Notes: generated by a model not told the origin, from the sequence alone. Positions 51,055 to 61,495 are shown, counted from the stretch's first letter. The stretch: 64,000 nucleotides of DNA from Serratia silvae (GCF_023282985.1 NZ_JAGQDC010000007.1:62001-126000), one strand, 5' to 3'. Program-made: numbers and translations.

Positions 51055-54000
51055 ATGAGCATTTCTGATAAAAGCCGCAGCTCCGCATCCTCCTACCGTT
51101 ACTCTCTTCCTGACCGCGCGGGCGATTTACGCCAGCTAGGGCAGCTCACCGGTTCTGCCTGTGCCGTTGAATGCGCCGAAATCGCCGAACGCCATCCCGG
51201 CCCGGTGATGCTGATCGCCCCGGATATGCAAAATGCGTTGCGGCTGCGTGACGAAATCCAGCAGTTTACCGACCAGATGGTGACCACCCTTTCCGACTGG
51301 GAAACGCTGCCATACGACAGCTTTTCGCCTCATCAGGAAATCATCTCGGCGCGGCTTTCCAGCCTGTATCACCTGCCGAACATGGCACGCGGCATCATCA
51401 TTTTGCCGGTGAATACGCTGATGCAACGCGTCTGCCCGCATGAGTTCCTGCATGGCCATGCGTTGGTGATGAAGAAGGGCCAGCGGCTATCGCGGGATCT
51501 GCTGCGGGCACAGTTGGAACAGGCAGGTTACCGCAGCGTCGATCAGGTGATGGAGCACGGCGAATTTGCCACGCGCGGCGCATTGCTGGATCTGTATCCC
51601 ATGGGCAGCGAAGAACCTTATCGCATCGACTTTTTCGACGACGAGATCGACAGCCTGCGCACCTTTGATGTGGATAACCAACGCACGCTGAGTGAAGTTG
51701 AAGCCATCAATCTGCTACCTGCGCACGAGTTCCCAACGGATAAGGCCGCCATTGAGCTGTTCCGCAGCCAGTGGCGTGAACAGTTTGAAGTGCGTCGCGA
51801 CGCCGAACATATTTATCAGCAAGTGAGTAAAGGCACCTGGCCTGCCGGTATCGAATACTGGCAACCGCTGTTCTTCAGCCAGCCGCTACCCTCGCTGTTC
51901 AGCTATCTGCCTGCCAATACGCTGCTCGTCAATACCGGTAACCTGGAAGGCGCCGCCGAACGTTTCTGGCTCGATGTCAATCAACGCTATGAGAACCGGC
52001 GGATCGACCCCATGCGACCGCTGCTGGCCCCGGATACCCTTTGGTTGCGGGTCGATGCGCTATTTTCCGAACTGAAAGCCTGGCCGCGAATGGCGTTGAA
52101 AACCGAGGAGCTGCCAGCCAAAGCCGGTTGCACCAACCTGGGTTATCAAACCCTGCCGGATCTGGCCGTCCAGGCCCAGCAGAAAGCCCCACTGGATAAT
52201 CTGCGGCGCTTTATTGAAAGCTTCACCGGCGGCGTGGTCTTCTCGGTAGAGAGTGAAGGCCGCCGCGAAACCCTGCAAGACCTGCTTGGCCGTATCAAGC
52301 TCAGTACCAGCCTGATCCATCATCTGGATGAGGTTGTATCGCCGGGACGTTACATTATGGTCGGCGCCTCCGAGCATGGCTTCCTGGATACGCTGCGTGA
52401 TCGGGCGTTGATCTGCGAAAGCGATCTGCTCGGTGAACGCGTCAGCCGCCGTCGGCAGGATAATCGCCGCACCATCAATACCGATACCCTGATCCGCAAC
52501 CTGGCAGAGCTGCACCCTGGGCAGCCGGTGGTACATCTGGAACACGGCGTTGGCCGCTACGTTGGCCTGACGACGCTGGAAGCCGGGGGCATCAAAGCGG
52601 AATATCTGATCCTCGCCTACGCCGGTGAAGACAAGCTGTACGTGCCGGTCTCTTCCCTGCATCTGATCAGCCGCTATGCAGGGGGGGCCGATGAAAACGC
52701 CCCGCTGCACCGTCTTGGTGGGGATGTGTGGTCGCGAGCCAGGCAGAAAGCTGCCGAACGCGTACGTGACGTGGCCGCCGAGCTGTTGGACATCTACGCC
52801 CAACGCGCCGCCAAGAGCGGTTTTGCGTTCAAGCATAATCGTGATCAGTATCAGCTGTTCTGCCAGACTTTCCCGTTTGAGACCACGCCGGATCAGGAAC
52901 AGGCCATCAACGCGGTGCTGAGCGATATGTGCCAACCGTTGGCAATGGATCGTCTGGTGTGCGGCGACGTCGGCTTTGGTAAAACCGAAGTCGCGATGCG
53001 TGCCGCCTTCCTGGCCGTCGAAAACGGCAAACAGGTCGCGGTACTGGTGCCGACGACCCTGCTGGCGCAACAGCACTTCGACAACTTCCGCGATCGCTTT
53101 GCCACCTGGCCAATCCGCATCGAAATGATGTCGCGTTTTCGCAGTGCCAAAGAGCAGCAGCAGATCCTGGAAGACGCGGCCGAAGGCAAAGTGGATATCA
53201 TTATCGGCACCCATAAGCTGTTGCAGAGCGATCTGCGCTGGAAAGATCTGGGGCTGTTGATCGTCGATGAAGAACACCGCTTTGGCGTACGTCACAAAGA
53301 GCGTATCAAGGCGATGCGTTCAGACGTAGATATTCTGACGCTGACCGCCACGCCAATCCCGCGCACCCTGAATATGGCCATGAGCGGCATGCGCGATCTG
53401 TCGATCATTGCTACGCCACCAGCCCGCCGTCTGGCAGTGAAAACCTTTGTCCGTGAGTACGACAGCCTGGTGGTGCGCGAGGCCATCCTGCGTGAAGTAC
53501 TGCGCGGCGGCCAGGTGTATTACCTGTATAACGACGTCGAGAATATTGATAAGGCCGCCGAACGCCTGGCGGAGCTGGTGCCAGAAGCACGGATTGCCAT
53601 TGGTCACGGCCAGATGCGGGAACGCGATCTGGAGCGGGTGATGAACGATTTCCACCACCAGCGCTTCAACGTGTTGGTCTGTACCACCATTATTGAAACC
53701 GGCATCGATATCCCTAGTGCCAATACCATCATTATCGAACGGGCCGATCGCTTTGGCTTGGCGCAGCTGCATCAGTTGCGTGGCCGCGTTGGGCGTTCGC
53801 ACCATCAGGCCTATGCTTATCTGTTAACGCCGAACCCGAAGGTCATGAGCACCGACGCCCACAAGCGGTTGGAAGCAATCGCAACGCTGGAAGATTTGGG
53901 GGCAGGATTCGCGCTCGCCACCCACGATTTGGAAATTCGTGGTGCTGGCGAACTGCTGGGGGAAGACCAAAGCGGCCAGATGACCACAGTGGGCTTCTCG

Positions 54001-54531
54001 CTGTATATGGAGCTGTTGGAAAGCGCTGTCGACGCACTGAAGAACGGGCGTGAACCTTCGCTGGAAGATCTCACCAGCAATCAAACGGAGGTGGAACTGC
54101 GTATGCCAGCGCTGCTGCCCGATGACTTTATCCCGGACGTGAATACCCGTTTATCCTTCTACAAACGCATTGCCAGCGCTAAAAATGAGGGTGAGCTGGA
54201 GGAATTGAAGGTCGAGCTGATCGATCGCTTTGGCCTGTTGCCTGATGCGGCGCGTAACCTGCTGCAAAGTGCAGCAATGCGTCAACAGGCACAGATACTG
54301 GGGATCAAGCGTATCGAAGGCAACGAGCGCGGGGGTTTTATCGAGTTTGGCGAGAAGAACCGGGTCGATCCGGGTTATCTGATTGGCCTACTGCAAAGCA
54401 AACCGCAGGTTTACCGCCTGGATGGGCCAACCAAGCTGAAGTTTATGTTGGATCTTAGCGACCGGGCAGAACGACTGAAGTTTATCGGCGAGCTGTTAGC
54501 TGCATTCCGGGAACATACTTTGGCGGTTTGA
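51055..54531 (+). CDS. mfd: Transcription-repair coupling factor Mfd
   Basis: Mfd pushes stalled RNA polymerase off damaged DNA and recruits UvrA. The 1158-residue protein has the UvrB-like N-terminal region, an RNA-polymerase interaction domain (HLEHGVGRYVGLTTLEAGGI, about 485-560), RecG-type translocase motifs with Walker A GDVGFGKTE (about 639-647) and DEEHRFG, and a C-terminal UvrA-blocking domain. It is ten residues longer than E. coli Mfd at the start. The ATG at 51055 has no strong ribosome site, so the true start may be slightly different. Confidence 0.97.
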   Translation: MSISDKSRSSASSYRYSLPDRAGDLRQLGQLTGSACAVECAEIAERHPGPVMLIAPDMQNALRLRDEIQQFTDQMVTTLSDWETLPYDSFSPHQEIISARLSSLYHLPNMARGIIILPVNTLMQRVCPHEFLHGHALVMKKGQRLSRDLLRAQLEQAGYRSVDQVMEHGEFATRGALLDLYPMGSEEPYRIDFFDDEIDSLRTFDVDNQRTLSEVEAINLLPAHEFPTDKAAIELFRSQWREQFEVRRDAEHIYQQVSKGTWPAGIEYWQPLFFSQPLPSLFSYLPANTLLVNTGNLEGAAERFWLDVNQRYENRRIDPMRPLLAPDTLWLRVDALFSELKAWPRMALKTEELPAKAGCTNLGYQTLPDLAVQAQQKAPLDNLRRFIESFTGGVVFSVESEGRRETLQDLLGRIKLSTSLIHHLDEVVSPGRYIMVGASEHGFLDTLRDRALICESDLLGERVSRRRQDNRRTINTDTLIRNLAELHPGQPVVHLEHGVGRYVGLTTLEAGGIKAEYLILAYAGEDKLYVPVSSLHLISRYAGGADENAPLHRLGGDVWSRARQKAAERVRDVAAELLDIYAQRAAKSGFAFKHNRDQYQLFCQTFPFETTPDQEQAINAVLSDMCQPLAMDRLVCGDVGFGKTEVAMRAAFLAVENGKQVAVLVPTTLLAQQHFDNFRDRFATWPIRIEMMSRFRSAKEQQQILEDAAEGKVDIIIGTHKLLQSDLRWKDLGLLIVDEEHRFGVRHKERIKAMRSDVDILTLTATPIPRTLNMAMSGMRDLSIIATPPARRLAVKTFVREYDSLVVREAILREVLRGGQVYYLYNDVENIDKAAERLAELVPEARIAIGHGQMRERDLERVMNDFHHQRFNVLVCTTIIETGIDIPSANTIIIERADRFGLAQLHQLRGRVGRSHHQAYAYLLTPNPKVMSTDAHKRLEAIATLEDLGAGFALATHDLEIRGAGELLGEDQSGQMTTVGFSLYMELLESAVDALKNGREPSLEDLTSNQTEVELRMPALLPDDFIPDVNTRLSFYKRIASAKNEGELEELKVELIDRFGLLPDAARNLLQSAAMRQQAQILGIKRIEGNERGGFIEFGEKNRVDPGYLIGLLQSKPQVYRLDGPTKLKFMLDLSDRAERLKFIGELLAAFREHTLAV

Positions 54532-54590
54532 TGTCCGCACCGTTCCAGCGCCATTTTAAGGGGAACGCGGTTCCCTAATCATGGCGCCAG

Positions 54591-54636
54591 AACGGCTCCC
54601 TCTCCCAGTGGGAGAGGGTTGGGGTAAGGGGTAAAC
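54591..54636. repeat. CCCTCTCCC-type dispersed extragenic repeat
   Basis: CTCCCTCTCCCAGTGGGAGAG forms a strong hairpin and is followed by GGTTGGGGTAAGGGG. This motif recurs between genes in many enterobacteria. It stands between the convergent mfd and ycfJ genes and may help end transcripts. Confidence 0.6.
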
Positions 54637-54644
54637 GCCGAAGA

Positions 54645-55181
54645 TCAGACCTTGGTCAGCACCAACTGACCGCTTTTATCCAGCGGGATCTGGGTGCCTG
54701 GATCGTGATCCATGCGGATTTTACCCTGCTGGTTACCAATCTTGTAGGTCACGTCATAACCCAGCACTTTTTGCGATTTGTCATACACCGTTTTGCAGCG
54801 CTGCTGCGTGCTGGTGGTGGTATCGTTGTCCTGCATGGCCCCCTGTACCTGATGACCAGCATAACCGCCCCCCAGCGCACCTACCACAGTCGCAACATCA
54901 CGACCCCGGCCGCCGCCAAACTGGTGACCAATCACGCCCCCAGCAACCGCACCCAGCACGGAACCCGCGATGCGGTTTTCATCCTGAACCGGTGCACGAT
55001 GGGTCACCTGGACGTTCTGGCACTCCTGGCGAGGGGTTTTGATGGTTTCCTTGATCGGTGTTGCGGCGAGAACCTGCGCATATTGTGGGCCGGGAGTAAA
55101 TACGTCCAGGCTGGCCACGGCAGCAATTCCCAGAGCGGCCGCAATACCAATCCCAACACCGGCTAACATTGATTTGTTCAC
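54645..55181 (-). CDS. ycfJ: YcfJ, glycine-zipper envelope protein
   Basis: This 178-residue protein has one N-terminal hydrophobic segment (MLAGVGIGIAAALGIAAVAS) and a glycine-zipper stretch, GSVLGAVAGGVIGHQFGGG then GALGGGYAGHQVQG. It matches E. coli YcfJ along its length, including QQRCKTVYDKSQKVLGYDV. Its role is unknown; YcfJ has been linked to biofilm. The GTG at 55181 is the start because AGGAGGA lies just before it. Confidence 0.88.
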   Translation of the reverse strand: MNKSMLAGVGIGIAAALGIAAVASLDVFTPGPQYAQVLAATPIKETIKTPRQECQNVQVTHRAPVQDENRIAGSVLGAVAGGVIGHQFGGGRGRDVATVVGALGGGYAGHQVQGAMQDNDTTTSTQQRCKTVYDKSQKVLGYDVTYKIGNQQGKIRMDHDPGTQIPLDKSGQLVLTKV

Positions 55182-55469
55182 AGGAAATCCTCCTGAATGT
55201 GTTACCACGCATTATGCACCGGGCAAGCTCCCATTCAAACGCTCCCCCGGTTTACGGCGTGCGTGACGCGCCGTCTGTAAACGCCCTAAAGTTTGCACAA
55301 GGAAGTTCACCCCCACAATAAGACTCAGGGAGCAAAACGCGCTGAAAGGAGGCAAAAAACGGTGAATTAAGAGAAATCCTAAGTATGCCTGCCTCTTTAT
55401 CACGGCAATAAAAAACCCACGCGGCAAGCCTACGTGGGTTTTCATCAACCAAATGAGCGGATTAAAACA
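55182..55469. other. ycfJ-ndh gap
   Basis: It contains the ycfJ promoter region and the ndh terminator. The E. coli genes bhsA and ldtC, found nearby in that species, are absent here. Small frames exist but none is supported. Confidence 0.4.
55410..55442 (-). terminator. Intrinsic terminator of ndh
   Basis: Leftward, AACCCACG pairs with CGTGGGTT around a loop and is followed by TTTTTTATTG, about 30 bases past the ndh stop codon. Confidence 0.8.
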
Positions 55470-56774
55470 TCAGTGCATCTTCAAGCGCGGACGGATCACA
55501 CGGTTGATCCCCCCCACCAACATCATCAGGCCGGTTTTGGTATAGCCGTGCAGCGCTACCTGGTGCATACGGTACAGCGAAATATACACCACGCGGGCGA
55601 TACGCCCTTCGACCATCATCGAACCGCGCATCAAGTTGCCCATCAAGCTACCTACGGTGCTGAAGCGGGAAAGCGAGACCAGTGAACCGTGATCCTTATA
55701 AACGTAAGGTTTCATCGGCTTATCGTGCATCATAGCCAGGATGTTGCTATAGCAACGCGATGCCATCTGGTGGGCAGACTGTGCCCGTGGTGGCACAAAA
55801 CCGCCGCCTTCACGCGGGCAGGAAGCGCAGTCACCAATGGCAAAGATGTTAGCATCACGGGTGGTTTGCAGCGTTGGCTCAACCACTAGCTGGTTGATGC
55901 GGTTGGTTTCCAGCCCGGCAATCTCTTTCATAAAGTCCGGAGCCTTGATGCCCGCTGCCCATACCATCAGATCGGCATTGATAAACTCGCCGCCTTTGGT
56001 GTTCAGGCCATGTTCATCGGCACTGGTCACCATGGTATTGGTTAATACGCGTACCCCAAGCTTGTTCAGCTCCTGGTGCGCCGCTGCGGAAATACGCGGC
56101 GGCAGCGCTGGCAGAATACGCTCACCGGCTTCAACCAAAGTAACCTTCAAGGCGCTGTTATCCAGCCCTTCAAAACCGTAGCTGTGCAGCTGTTTGACCG
56201 CGTTATGCAGTTCTGCCGACAGCTCAACGCCGGTAGCGCCACCACCCACGATGGCGATATTCACGCTCTCTTTCTCTGCCGGATTGGCAGAGAACTTGAG
56301 GAACAGGTTCAACATTTCGTTATGAAAGCGGTGCGCCTGATTCGGGTTATCCAGGAAGATACAGTTATCCCTCACCCCTGGGGTGCCAAAGTCGTTCGAG
56401 GTGCTGCCGAGCGCCATCACCAGGATGTCGTAGCTCAACTCACGGGCGGGAACCAGTTGACAGCCCTGCTCATCGCAGATCTGCGTTAACTGCAACGTTT
56501 TCTTTTCACGGTCAATATTGACCAGTGAACCCAGTTGGAAGTTGAAGAAGTGATTACGCGCATGCGCCAGGTAGTTCAACGCATCTACACCGTCATCCAG
56601 GGAGCCGGTAGCCACTTCATGCAATAGCGGTTTCCACAGGTGGCTGTGGTTGCGATCCACCAGCGTGATATCCGCCTTGTGCTTACGACCCAGTTTATGG
56701 CCCAGGCTGGTTGCTAGCTCCAGACCACCGGCACCACCGCCGACAATAACTATTTTCTTCTTTGGTGTTGTCAA
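55470..56774 (-). CDS. ndh: NADH dehydrogenase II (NDH-2)
   Basis: Ndh passes electrons from NADH to quinone without pumping protons. The 434-residue protein has the FAD motif [17 protein letters not shown], the NADH motif [20 protein letters not shown], and a C-terminal amphipathic region for membrane binding, ending RPRLKMH. The TTG at 56774 is chosen: AGGGGG lies 5 bases upstream and it gives the E. coli length and start (TTP-KKK). An in-frame upstream TTG at 56798 is less likely. Confidence 0.95.
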   Translation of the reverse strand: MTTPKKKIVIVGGGAGGLELATSLGHKLGRKHKADITLVDRNHSHLWKPLLHEVATGSLDDGVDALNYLAHARNHFFNFQLGSLVNIDREKKTLQLTQICDEQGCQLVPARELSYDILVMALGSTSNDFGTPGVRDNCIFLDNPNQAHRFHNEMLNLFLKFSANPAEKESVNIAIVGGGATGVELSAELHNAVKQLHSYGFEGLDNSALKVTLVEAGERILPALPPRISAAAHQELNKLGVRVLTNTMVTSADEHGLNTKGGEFINADLMVWAAGIKAPDFMKEIAGLETNRINQLVVEPTLQTTRDANIFAIGDCASCPREGGGFVPPRAQSAHQMASRCYSNILAMMHDKPMKPYVYKDHGSLVSLSRFSTVGSLMGNLMRGSMMVEGRIARVVYISLYRMHQVALHGYTKTGLMMLVGGINRVIRPRLKMH

Positions 56775-57106
56775 AATGACCCCCTGAATGTGAACCAATT
56801 GTTGCCTAAGGGTAAATAAATAATATCCTTAGAATACATAGGGTTCGCTTAAGTTAAACCTGCAATCTGAGGCCAGAATAGCACGAGAGGTTATTTGGTC
56901 ATACCAAAATTGATGTACGTCAAAGTTTTTTGGTTAAAGGCTGGACGAAGGGATTTTTTGAGGATTGTGATTCAGATAGTTAGCGTGAGATCACAGTTTC
57001 GCATTTTGCTACCAAACGGCGAAAACGGGCACGATAAAAACAAAAAAGCCGCAATTGCTGCCCTTGGGAAACAGCGTTCACGGCCCGATGACGCGTTATA
57101 AAACTG
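56775..57106. other. ndh promoter region
   Basis: An FNR-like site lies at 56910-56923. A rightward frame of 68 codons (56895-57101) lacks a ribosome site and family resemblance and is not annotated. Nothing else is recognised. Confidence 0.4.
56910..56923. promoter_or_regulatory. FNR-like site upstream of ndh
   Basis: TTGAT-GTAC-GTCAA differs from TTGAT-N4-ATCAA at one base. E. coli ndh is repressed by FNR without oxygen, so the site fits. Confidence 0.5.
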
Positions 57107-57649
57107 TTACGTTGACGTTTTGAACACTTTGATGCGCTGAAGGTGTGGCGAGATGTTTTTAAACTTGTGACTCTGCTGTTCATCCCAGACAATTTCATAA
57201 TATTTGTGCAGCAACTCAGCACTACGCTGGCTGTCCAGCACTTCGTCCTGACGAGAAAGCACTACCAGGCAACGATCGCGGTTCTTCTCACGGAAATCTT
57301 CCACGCATTTGGTGGCGATATCGCGATACTCTTCCGGCCGGTCGATCTTGCCATGCATATGTTCTTCCGGGTACAGGTTCGGGTTGAAGATCACCTGACG
57401 GATGCCGCACAAAAAGCCGATACGTTCGGCCCAAAAGCCCCCAAGACCCACGCCGCAGATCAACGGATGGGCATCCCCTTCCTGCTGAACCGCCTTGTCC
57501 ACCTCTTTCAATAAATGCTGCATATCATGGCGGGGATGCAAAGTGCTGTAGCTGATAAAACGCACGTCCGGATCGATGAACTGTAACTGCAGAATCTTTT
57601 CATGATTGCCGGGACTGGTGGAATCGAAGCCATGCAAATAAATAATCAT
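57107..57649 (-). CDS. ycfP: YcfP, UPF0227 esterase-like protein
   Basis: The 180-residue protein has the start [18 protein letters not shown] of the YqiA/YcfP family, an alpha/beta-hydrolase-like fold with [15 protein letters not shown]. The nucleophile position of the usual GxSxG reads G-V-G-L-G-G, so no serine is present there and the catalytic activity is doubtful. It lies downstream of nagZ. The ATG at 57649 opens the family start; longer frames do not. Confidence 0.9.
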   Translation of the reverse strand: MIIYLHGFDSTSPGNHEKILQLQFIDPDVRFISYSTLHPRHDMQHLLKEVDKAVQQEGDAHPLICGVGLGGFWAERIGFLCGIRQVIFNPNLYPEEHMHGKIDRPEEYRDIATKCVEDFREKNRDRCLVVLSRQDEVLDSQRSAELLHKYYEIVWDEQQSHKFKNISPHLQRIKVFKTST

Positions 57650-57725
57650 GTGGTTCCTCGCAACAAGCTGGGGGCCGCTGGCAGCCCCCATTATTAACGC
57701 CGCCTTCTTGCGGCGCCCTGGCAGT

Positions 57726-58757
57726 TCACCCCGCTGAGCGTTGCTTATGCTCTTCCCAGCGTTCATGCAATTGACTCAGCGCACTATGCGCTTTTTGCCA
57801 ACGGTCGGAATCGCGCAGTTCCTGACGGGTGAACTGACCGCGATGATATAACCGCTGCAATTTCTCTACTTTGACCGGGGACAGGTTATCTAACACGCTG
57901 ACCGCCCCTGCCCGATTATTACAAACCAGGATCATATCACAACCGGCATCCAGCGCAGCCTGGCCACGCTCGGCATAGCTGCCCATGATCGCCGCCCCTT
58001 CCATCGACAGATCGTCAGAGAAGATCACGCCCTCAAAGCCCAACTCCTGACGCAAGATTTGCTGCAGCCAGTAAGGTGAGCCGCTGGCCGGGCGCGGGTC
58101 TGCCTCAGTATAGATGACATGGGCTGGCATGATGGCATCCAACAACCCGCGTTGGATCAGCTCACGAAAAATGGTCATATCATGTTCGCGGATTTGGGCC
58201 AATGGCCGTGGATCGCGCGGAGTTTCTTTGTGCGAGTCTGCCGTGACCGCACCATGCCCTGGGAAATGCTTGCCGGTGGTTTTCATCCCGGCACTGTGCA
58301 TCCCCTGGATAAAGCGTTCAGCCATCACTAACGCCTGCTGCGGATCGCTATGGAAAGAACGTTCGCCAATCGCCGCGCTGGCGTGGCCGATGTCCAATAC
58401 CGGGGCAAAACTGATATCGATATCCTGGGCAATCATTTCCGAGGCCATCAACCACCCGGCCTCCTGAGCCAGACGGCCGCCTTCCTGGGCATCGTTGATT
58501 GCCGCAAAGGACTGCGCCGCCGGTAAGCGGGTAAAACCTTCGCGAAAGCGCTGCACGCGCCCGCCCTCCTGATCCACCGCCACCACCAGCCGCGAATGCG
58601 AGGCCGCGCGGATCTGGCGAACCAGCTCACGCAACTGCTGCGGATCGGCAAAGTTGCGGGTAAACAGGATTAGGCCCCCTACCAGCGGGTGTTTTAAAAT
58701 CTCGCGTTCTTCTGCGTCCAGCTCATAGCCGACGACATCTAGCATTACTGGGCCCAC
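57726..58757 (-). CDS. nagZ: Beta-N-acetylglucosaminidase NagZ
   Basis: NagZ splits GlcNAc from anhydro-muropeptides in the cytosol during murein recycling, which also feeds AmpR signalling. The 343-residue GH3 protein has [19 protein letters not shown], the catalytic His/Asp loop [16 protein letters not shown] and nucleophile region FSDDLSMEG. The second of two GTG codons (58757) is used: GAGG lies 5 bases before it and the start then matches E. coli (GPVMLDV). Confidence 0.96.
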   Translation of the reverse strand: MGPVMLDVVGYELDAEEREILKHPLVGGLILFTRNFADPQQLRELVRQIRAASHSRLVVAVDQEGGRVQRFREGFTRLPAAQSFAAINDAQEGGRLAQEAGWLMASEMIAQDIDISFAPVLDIGHASAAIGERSFHSDPQQALVMAERFIQGMHSAGMKTTGKHFPGHGAVTADSHKETPRDPRPLAQIREHDMTIFRELIQRGLLDAIMPAHVIYTEADPRPASGSPYWLQQILRQELGFEGVIFSDDLSMEGAAIMGSYAERGQAALDAGCDMILVCNNRAGAVSVLDNLSPVKVEKLQRLYHRGQFTRQELRDSDRWQKAHSALSQLHERWEEHKQRSAG

Positions 58758-58782
58758 GGCCACCTCACATCAGTATTCATGA

Positions 58783-59646
58783 TTAATTGGACGATAATAA
58801 ACAAAAACGCCGGTATAACGCTGCGCCCCAACGCAAAAACTCCTCATCTCGACACTGCTGCCAGCGCACTTCGCACCACATCAGCATCAAGTAATCCACC
58901 CACGGCAACCAACGCTGAACCTGTGAGGCCAGCTGCGGCAAATCGGCATAGCCGTGTGCTTGGTATTGCTCTAAAAAGCGTTGTTTAACAGCCGGGGAAA
59001 ATTGATTGAAGCGAAACATTGCCGCCAGCTCCAGGGCAATATCGCCATCGGCAGCATACTCCCAGTCGATCAGCCTGAGTTGCCCACCCTGTAGCAGCAG
59101 ATTACCGGCATGAATATCCATGTGTAGCGGTGCCAGCTGCAACGGGCACGGCAGGGTGCCACTGATGAAATAGCGCTGCCAGCGTAGCCAGGCAGGCGTG
59201 ACCCGCCGGCGATCGATCTGCTGCCAATAGCGGGTAAACTGCTGTTGCAGATCCAGCCGGTAACCACTCAACCCACGGTTATGCAGCCGGGCGGTCAGTT
59301 CGGCCAACTCGCCATTGGCCGTGAAGGAAGCAAACGCCGTTTCGTCAACGCTCTCGCCAGCAAGCCATTCGACGATCAACCATTCTGGGCTCTGTAGCCA
59401 TACCTTTGGACCCAGGCCCAATCCAACGCGCTTGAGTACTTGCCCCTCACGCCGACGGTTAACGCCGAGCATGCGTTTTTCCGGCGTTTGTGGACGGGCC
59501 AGCAGTTGCACATCGTCGCCGTCGATCCGCCAGCTTTCTCCGGTCAACCCCTGCACCCGGCTAAAATGACAACCGGCGGTATTTACCGCCGGCAGCCTGT
59601 TACTCAAGAGTCGCCGCAGTTGGGATTCAGTATTTGACGTCGCCAT
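58783..59646 (-). CDS. thiK: Thiamine kinase ThiK
   Basis: ThiK phosphorylates salvaged thiamine. The 287-residue protein has the aminoglycoside-kinase-type catalytic motif HMDIHAGNLLL and metal motif LIDWEYA. Its start overlaps the lpoB end by 20 bases, so it is coupled to lpoB. An upstream ATG-like start in the same frame would lengthen the overlap. Confidence 0.92.
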   Translation of the reverse strand: MATSNTESQLRRLLSNRLPAVNTAGCHFSRVQGLTGESWRIDGDDVQLLARPQTPEKRMLGVNRRREGQVLKRVGLGLGPKVWLQSPEWLIVEWLAGESVDETAFASFTANGELAELTARLHNRGLSGYRLDLQQQFTRYWQQIDRRRVTPAWLRWQRYFISGTLPCPLQLAPLHMDIHAGNLLLQGGQLRLIDWEYAADGDIALELAAMFRFNQFSPAVKQRFLEQYQAHGYADLPQLASQVQRWLPWVDYLMLMWCEVRWQQCRDEEFLRWGAALYRRFCLLSSN

Positions 59647-60208
59647 TGCCTGACCAGACGATCTCACCGGTTTGTACCAGCATCAGCTGCATTTCCATTG
59701 CCGGTGACTTCACATCGCCACTAACGTCGCTATACAACACGTATTGCGCGTTGACGATGCGCGCCAGGCCAATGGCTTTGCTGCGCGATCCGAGGCTGTC
59801 TTCCGCCGACAGGCCCAGCGTCTGTTTGGCGCTTGCCAACTGTGCTTCCGGCACGACGGCAAAGATTTTGTTGGAGGCCAAAGCCTGGTGCAGCGCCGAC
59901 GTGGCGTTACCGATGCTCAATGAACCATTGGTATTGTTCTTCACGCTGTCCAACAGCAATACGCTGCCAGGTGCTACGCCATCGGCCTTCAACATCTGAT
60001 TGACCAACGGCTGCACGCTGCCCAGCCAGTCAAGCTGCTGGATCTTCGGCGGCTGTGGCACCGGTTCGGTGGTCGGTGGCAACGGTTCAGGCTGAGGCTC
60101 TGGTTGCGGCTGTGGCTCGACCGTCACCGGAGCCGTAGGCTCTGGCGGGCGCGATGGACAGCCGGTTAACACCAACGCGGCCAGCGCCACCCATAGGAAC
60201 TTTTTCAT
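59627..60208 (-). CDS. lpoB: LpoB, outer-membrane lipoprotein activator of PBP1B
   Basis: LpoB reaches through the peptidoglycan to activate PBP1B (MrcB). The 193-residue precursor has a lipobox ending at C17 (LTGC), a proline- and glutamate-rich flexible linker (about 20-55) and a globular domain starting near KIQQLDWLGSVQPLVNQML. It lies between ycfL and thiK as in E. coli. Confidence 0.95.
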   Translation of the reverse strand: MKKFLWVALAALVLTGCPSRPPEPTAPVTVEPQPQPEPQPEPLPPTTEPVPQPPKIQQLDWLGSVQPLVNQMLKADGVAPGSVLLLDSVKNNTNGSLSIGNATSALHQALASNKIFAVVPEAQLASAKQTLGLSAEDSLGSRSKAIGLARIVNAQYVLYSDVSGDVKSPAMEMQLMLVQTGEIVWSGNGDVKY

Positions 60209-60234
60209 TACCCTTCTCCCACATAAACCAAGAA

Positions 60235-60624
60235 TTACAAGAATAAATACAGCCGTACACGTTTGGCATCAAGGTTGCTATTCAACGAATAAATCTCGGC
60301 GTCTGAATTGGCAGCAACGGTGACCGTGCGCGGCTGTTCAAAAGGCAGGATATCCAGCCCCTGTTTGTCATACCAGTAGAAACGGTAGTGGAGGGTCACT
60401 GGCGTCGTCTGAGTGTTGCTGAGCACCGAACTGGCCCGCAGACGGCCAGACGCGTCGGCAATCGACGGGTTATCCGCCAGAATACCCGCCGTCAGTACCG
60501 GTGAATCCATCACCACCGTTTGCCGTTCATTGACCGAGATACCCTTCGGGCTGCTACAGCCCATCAACATTGCGGCGGGGAGTACCAACGCCATCAAGTA
60601 ACGCGTCGTGTGGATATAGCGCAT
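60235..60624 (-). CDS. ycfL: YcfL, small outer-membrane-type lipoprotein
   Basis: The 129-residue precursor has a lipobox ending at C23 (LMGC) followed by SSPKG. Its folded part has beta-rich repeats such as LRASSVLSNTQTTPVTLHYR. It matches E. coli YcfL in position and size, between hinT and lpoB. The function is not known. Confidence 0.9.
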   Translation of the reverse strand: MRYIHTTRYLMALVLPAAMLMGCSSPKGISVNERQTVVMDSPVLTAGILADNPSIADASGRLRASSVLSNTQTTPVTLHYRFYWYDKQGLDILPFEQPRTVTVAANSDAEIYSLNSNLDAKRVRLYLFL

Positions 60625-60636
60625 GGCCTTCCTCGG

Positions 60637-60987
60637 TTAACGTGACAACAACGGACCCAGAACGCGCCCACCGACTAAATGCATATGAATGTGATAGACC
60701 TCCTGCCCGCCGTGACGATTGCAATTGATGATCAGGCGGTAGCCGTCTTCGGCAATCCCTTCCTGCTCGGCAATTTTGGCCGCCACGGTGATCATCCGGC
60801 CCAACGCAGCCTCATGTTCCACGGTCACATCGTTCACCGTTGGGATCAGCACGTTCGGCACGATCAGGATATGGGTCGGTGCCTGTGGAGAAATATCACG
60901 AAATGCGGTGACCAGTTCGTCCTGGTAAACCACATTGGCAGGGATTTCACGGCGAATAATTTTACTGAAAATCGTTTCTTCGGCCAT
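60637..60987 (-). CDS. hinT: HinT, purine nucleoside phosphoramidase
   Basis: HinT cleaves nucleoside phosphoramidates. The 116-residue HIT protein has the histidine triad HIHMHLVGG near residue 101 and [18 protein letters not shown] at the start. The ATG at 60987 starts the family N terminus and has AAGGAG upstream. It heads the leftward hinT-ycfL-lpoB-thiK-nagZ-ycfP run. Confidence 0.96.
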   Translation of the reverse strand: MAEETIFSKIIRREIPANVVYQDELVTAFRDISPQAPTHILIVPNVLIPTVNDVTVEHEAALGRMITVAAKIAEQEGIAEDGYRLIINCNRHGGQEVYHIHMHLVGGRVLGPLLSR

Positions 60988-61135
60988 CTGGAACTCCTTG
61001 TTCAGCGAAAATATTGGTTTACGCAGTATCGTGACAAATTCTACTGCTATCAACCCGATTGCGCACTTTCCGTATCGAGTGATGGAGAATCACTCAATCA
61101 AACCGGTATTAGCTAGATGATTTACTGCCGATCAA

Positions 61136-61495
61136 CTACGGAGCATGGCCACGCATCCAATCAGCCAACGAGTCCAACGTGGGGCGCAGCGTTTTACCCA
61201 GTGGCGTTATCTGGTACTCCACCCGTGGTGGCACCTGTGGAAACACCTGACGGGTAACCAGGCCACATTGTTCAAACTGGCGTAACTGACGCGTCAGCTC
61301 TTTTTGCGCGATTGGGGCAACCGCGCGCTGTAACTCGCTAAAGCGTATCGGGCCGTCGATCACCATCAGGCGATACAGGATCGGGATCGCCCATTTGCCT
61401 GAAATCAAATTGACGAAGCTCACCATCGGGCACGGTTCCCCCGCGGGCGGAAGTGGAAAAATTTTTTCGACCGGCCCTTTCACTGTTGACGCCAT
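61136..61495 (-). CDS. HxlR-family transcriptional regulator
   Basis: The 119-residue winged helix-turn-helix protein has the HxlR pattern: a cysteine near the N terminus (C22, EPCPM), ISGKWAIPILYRLMVIDGP, RFSELQRAVAPIAQKELTRQLRQFE and YQITPLGKTLRPTL. Members such as YodB and HypR sense electrophiles or oxidants through that cysteine, and many control a neighbouring oxidoreductase. The palindrome 20 bases upstream of its start is a likely operator. The SDR gene at 63140 may be its old partner. Confidence 0.9.
   Translation of the reverse strand: MASTVKGPVEKIFPLPPAGEPCPMVSFVNLISGKWAIPILYRLMVIDGPIRFSELQRAVAPIAQKELTRQLRQFEQCGLVTRQVFPQVPPRVEYQITPLGKTLRPTLDSLADWMRGHAP

Noticed and set aside
52060-53295. 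A 411-codon frame antisense to mfd.
   Set aside because: It is the mirror of a GC-rich, strongly conserved gene. It has no ribosome site or recognisable domain.
56895-57101. A 68-codon rightward frame in the ndh upstream region.
   Set aside because: It has no ribosome site and no recognisable family, and overlaps the FNR-like site. It is best left unannotated.
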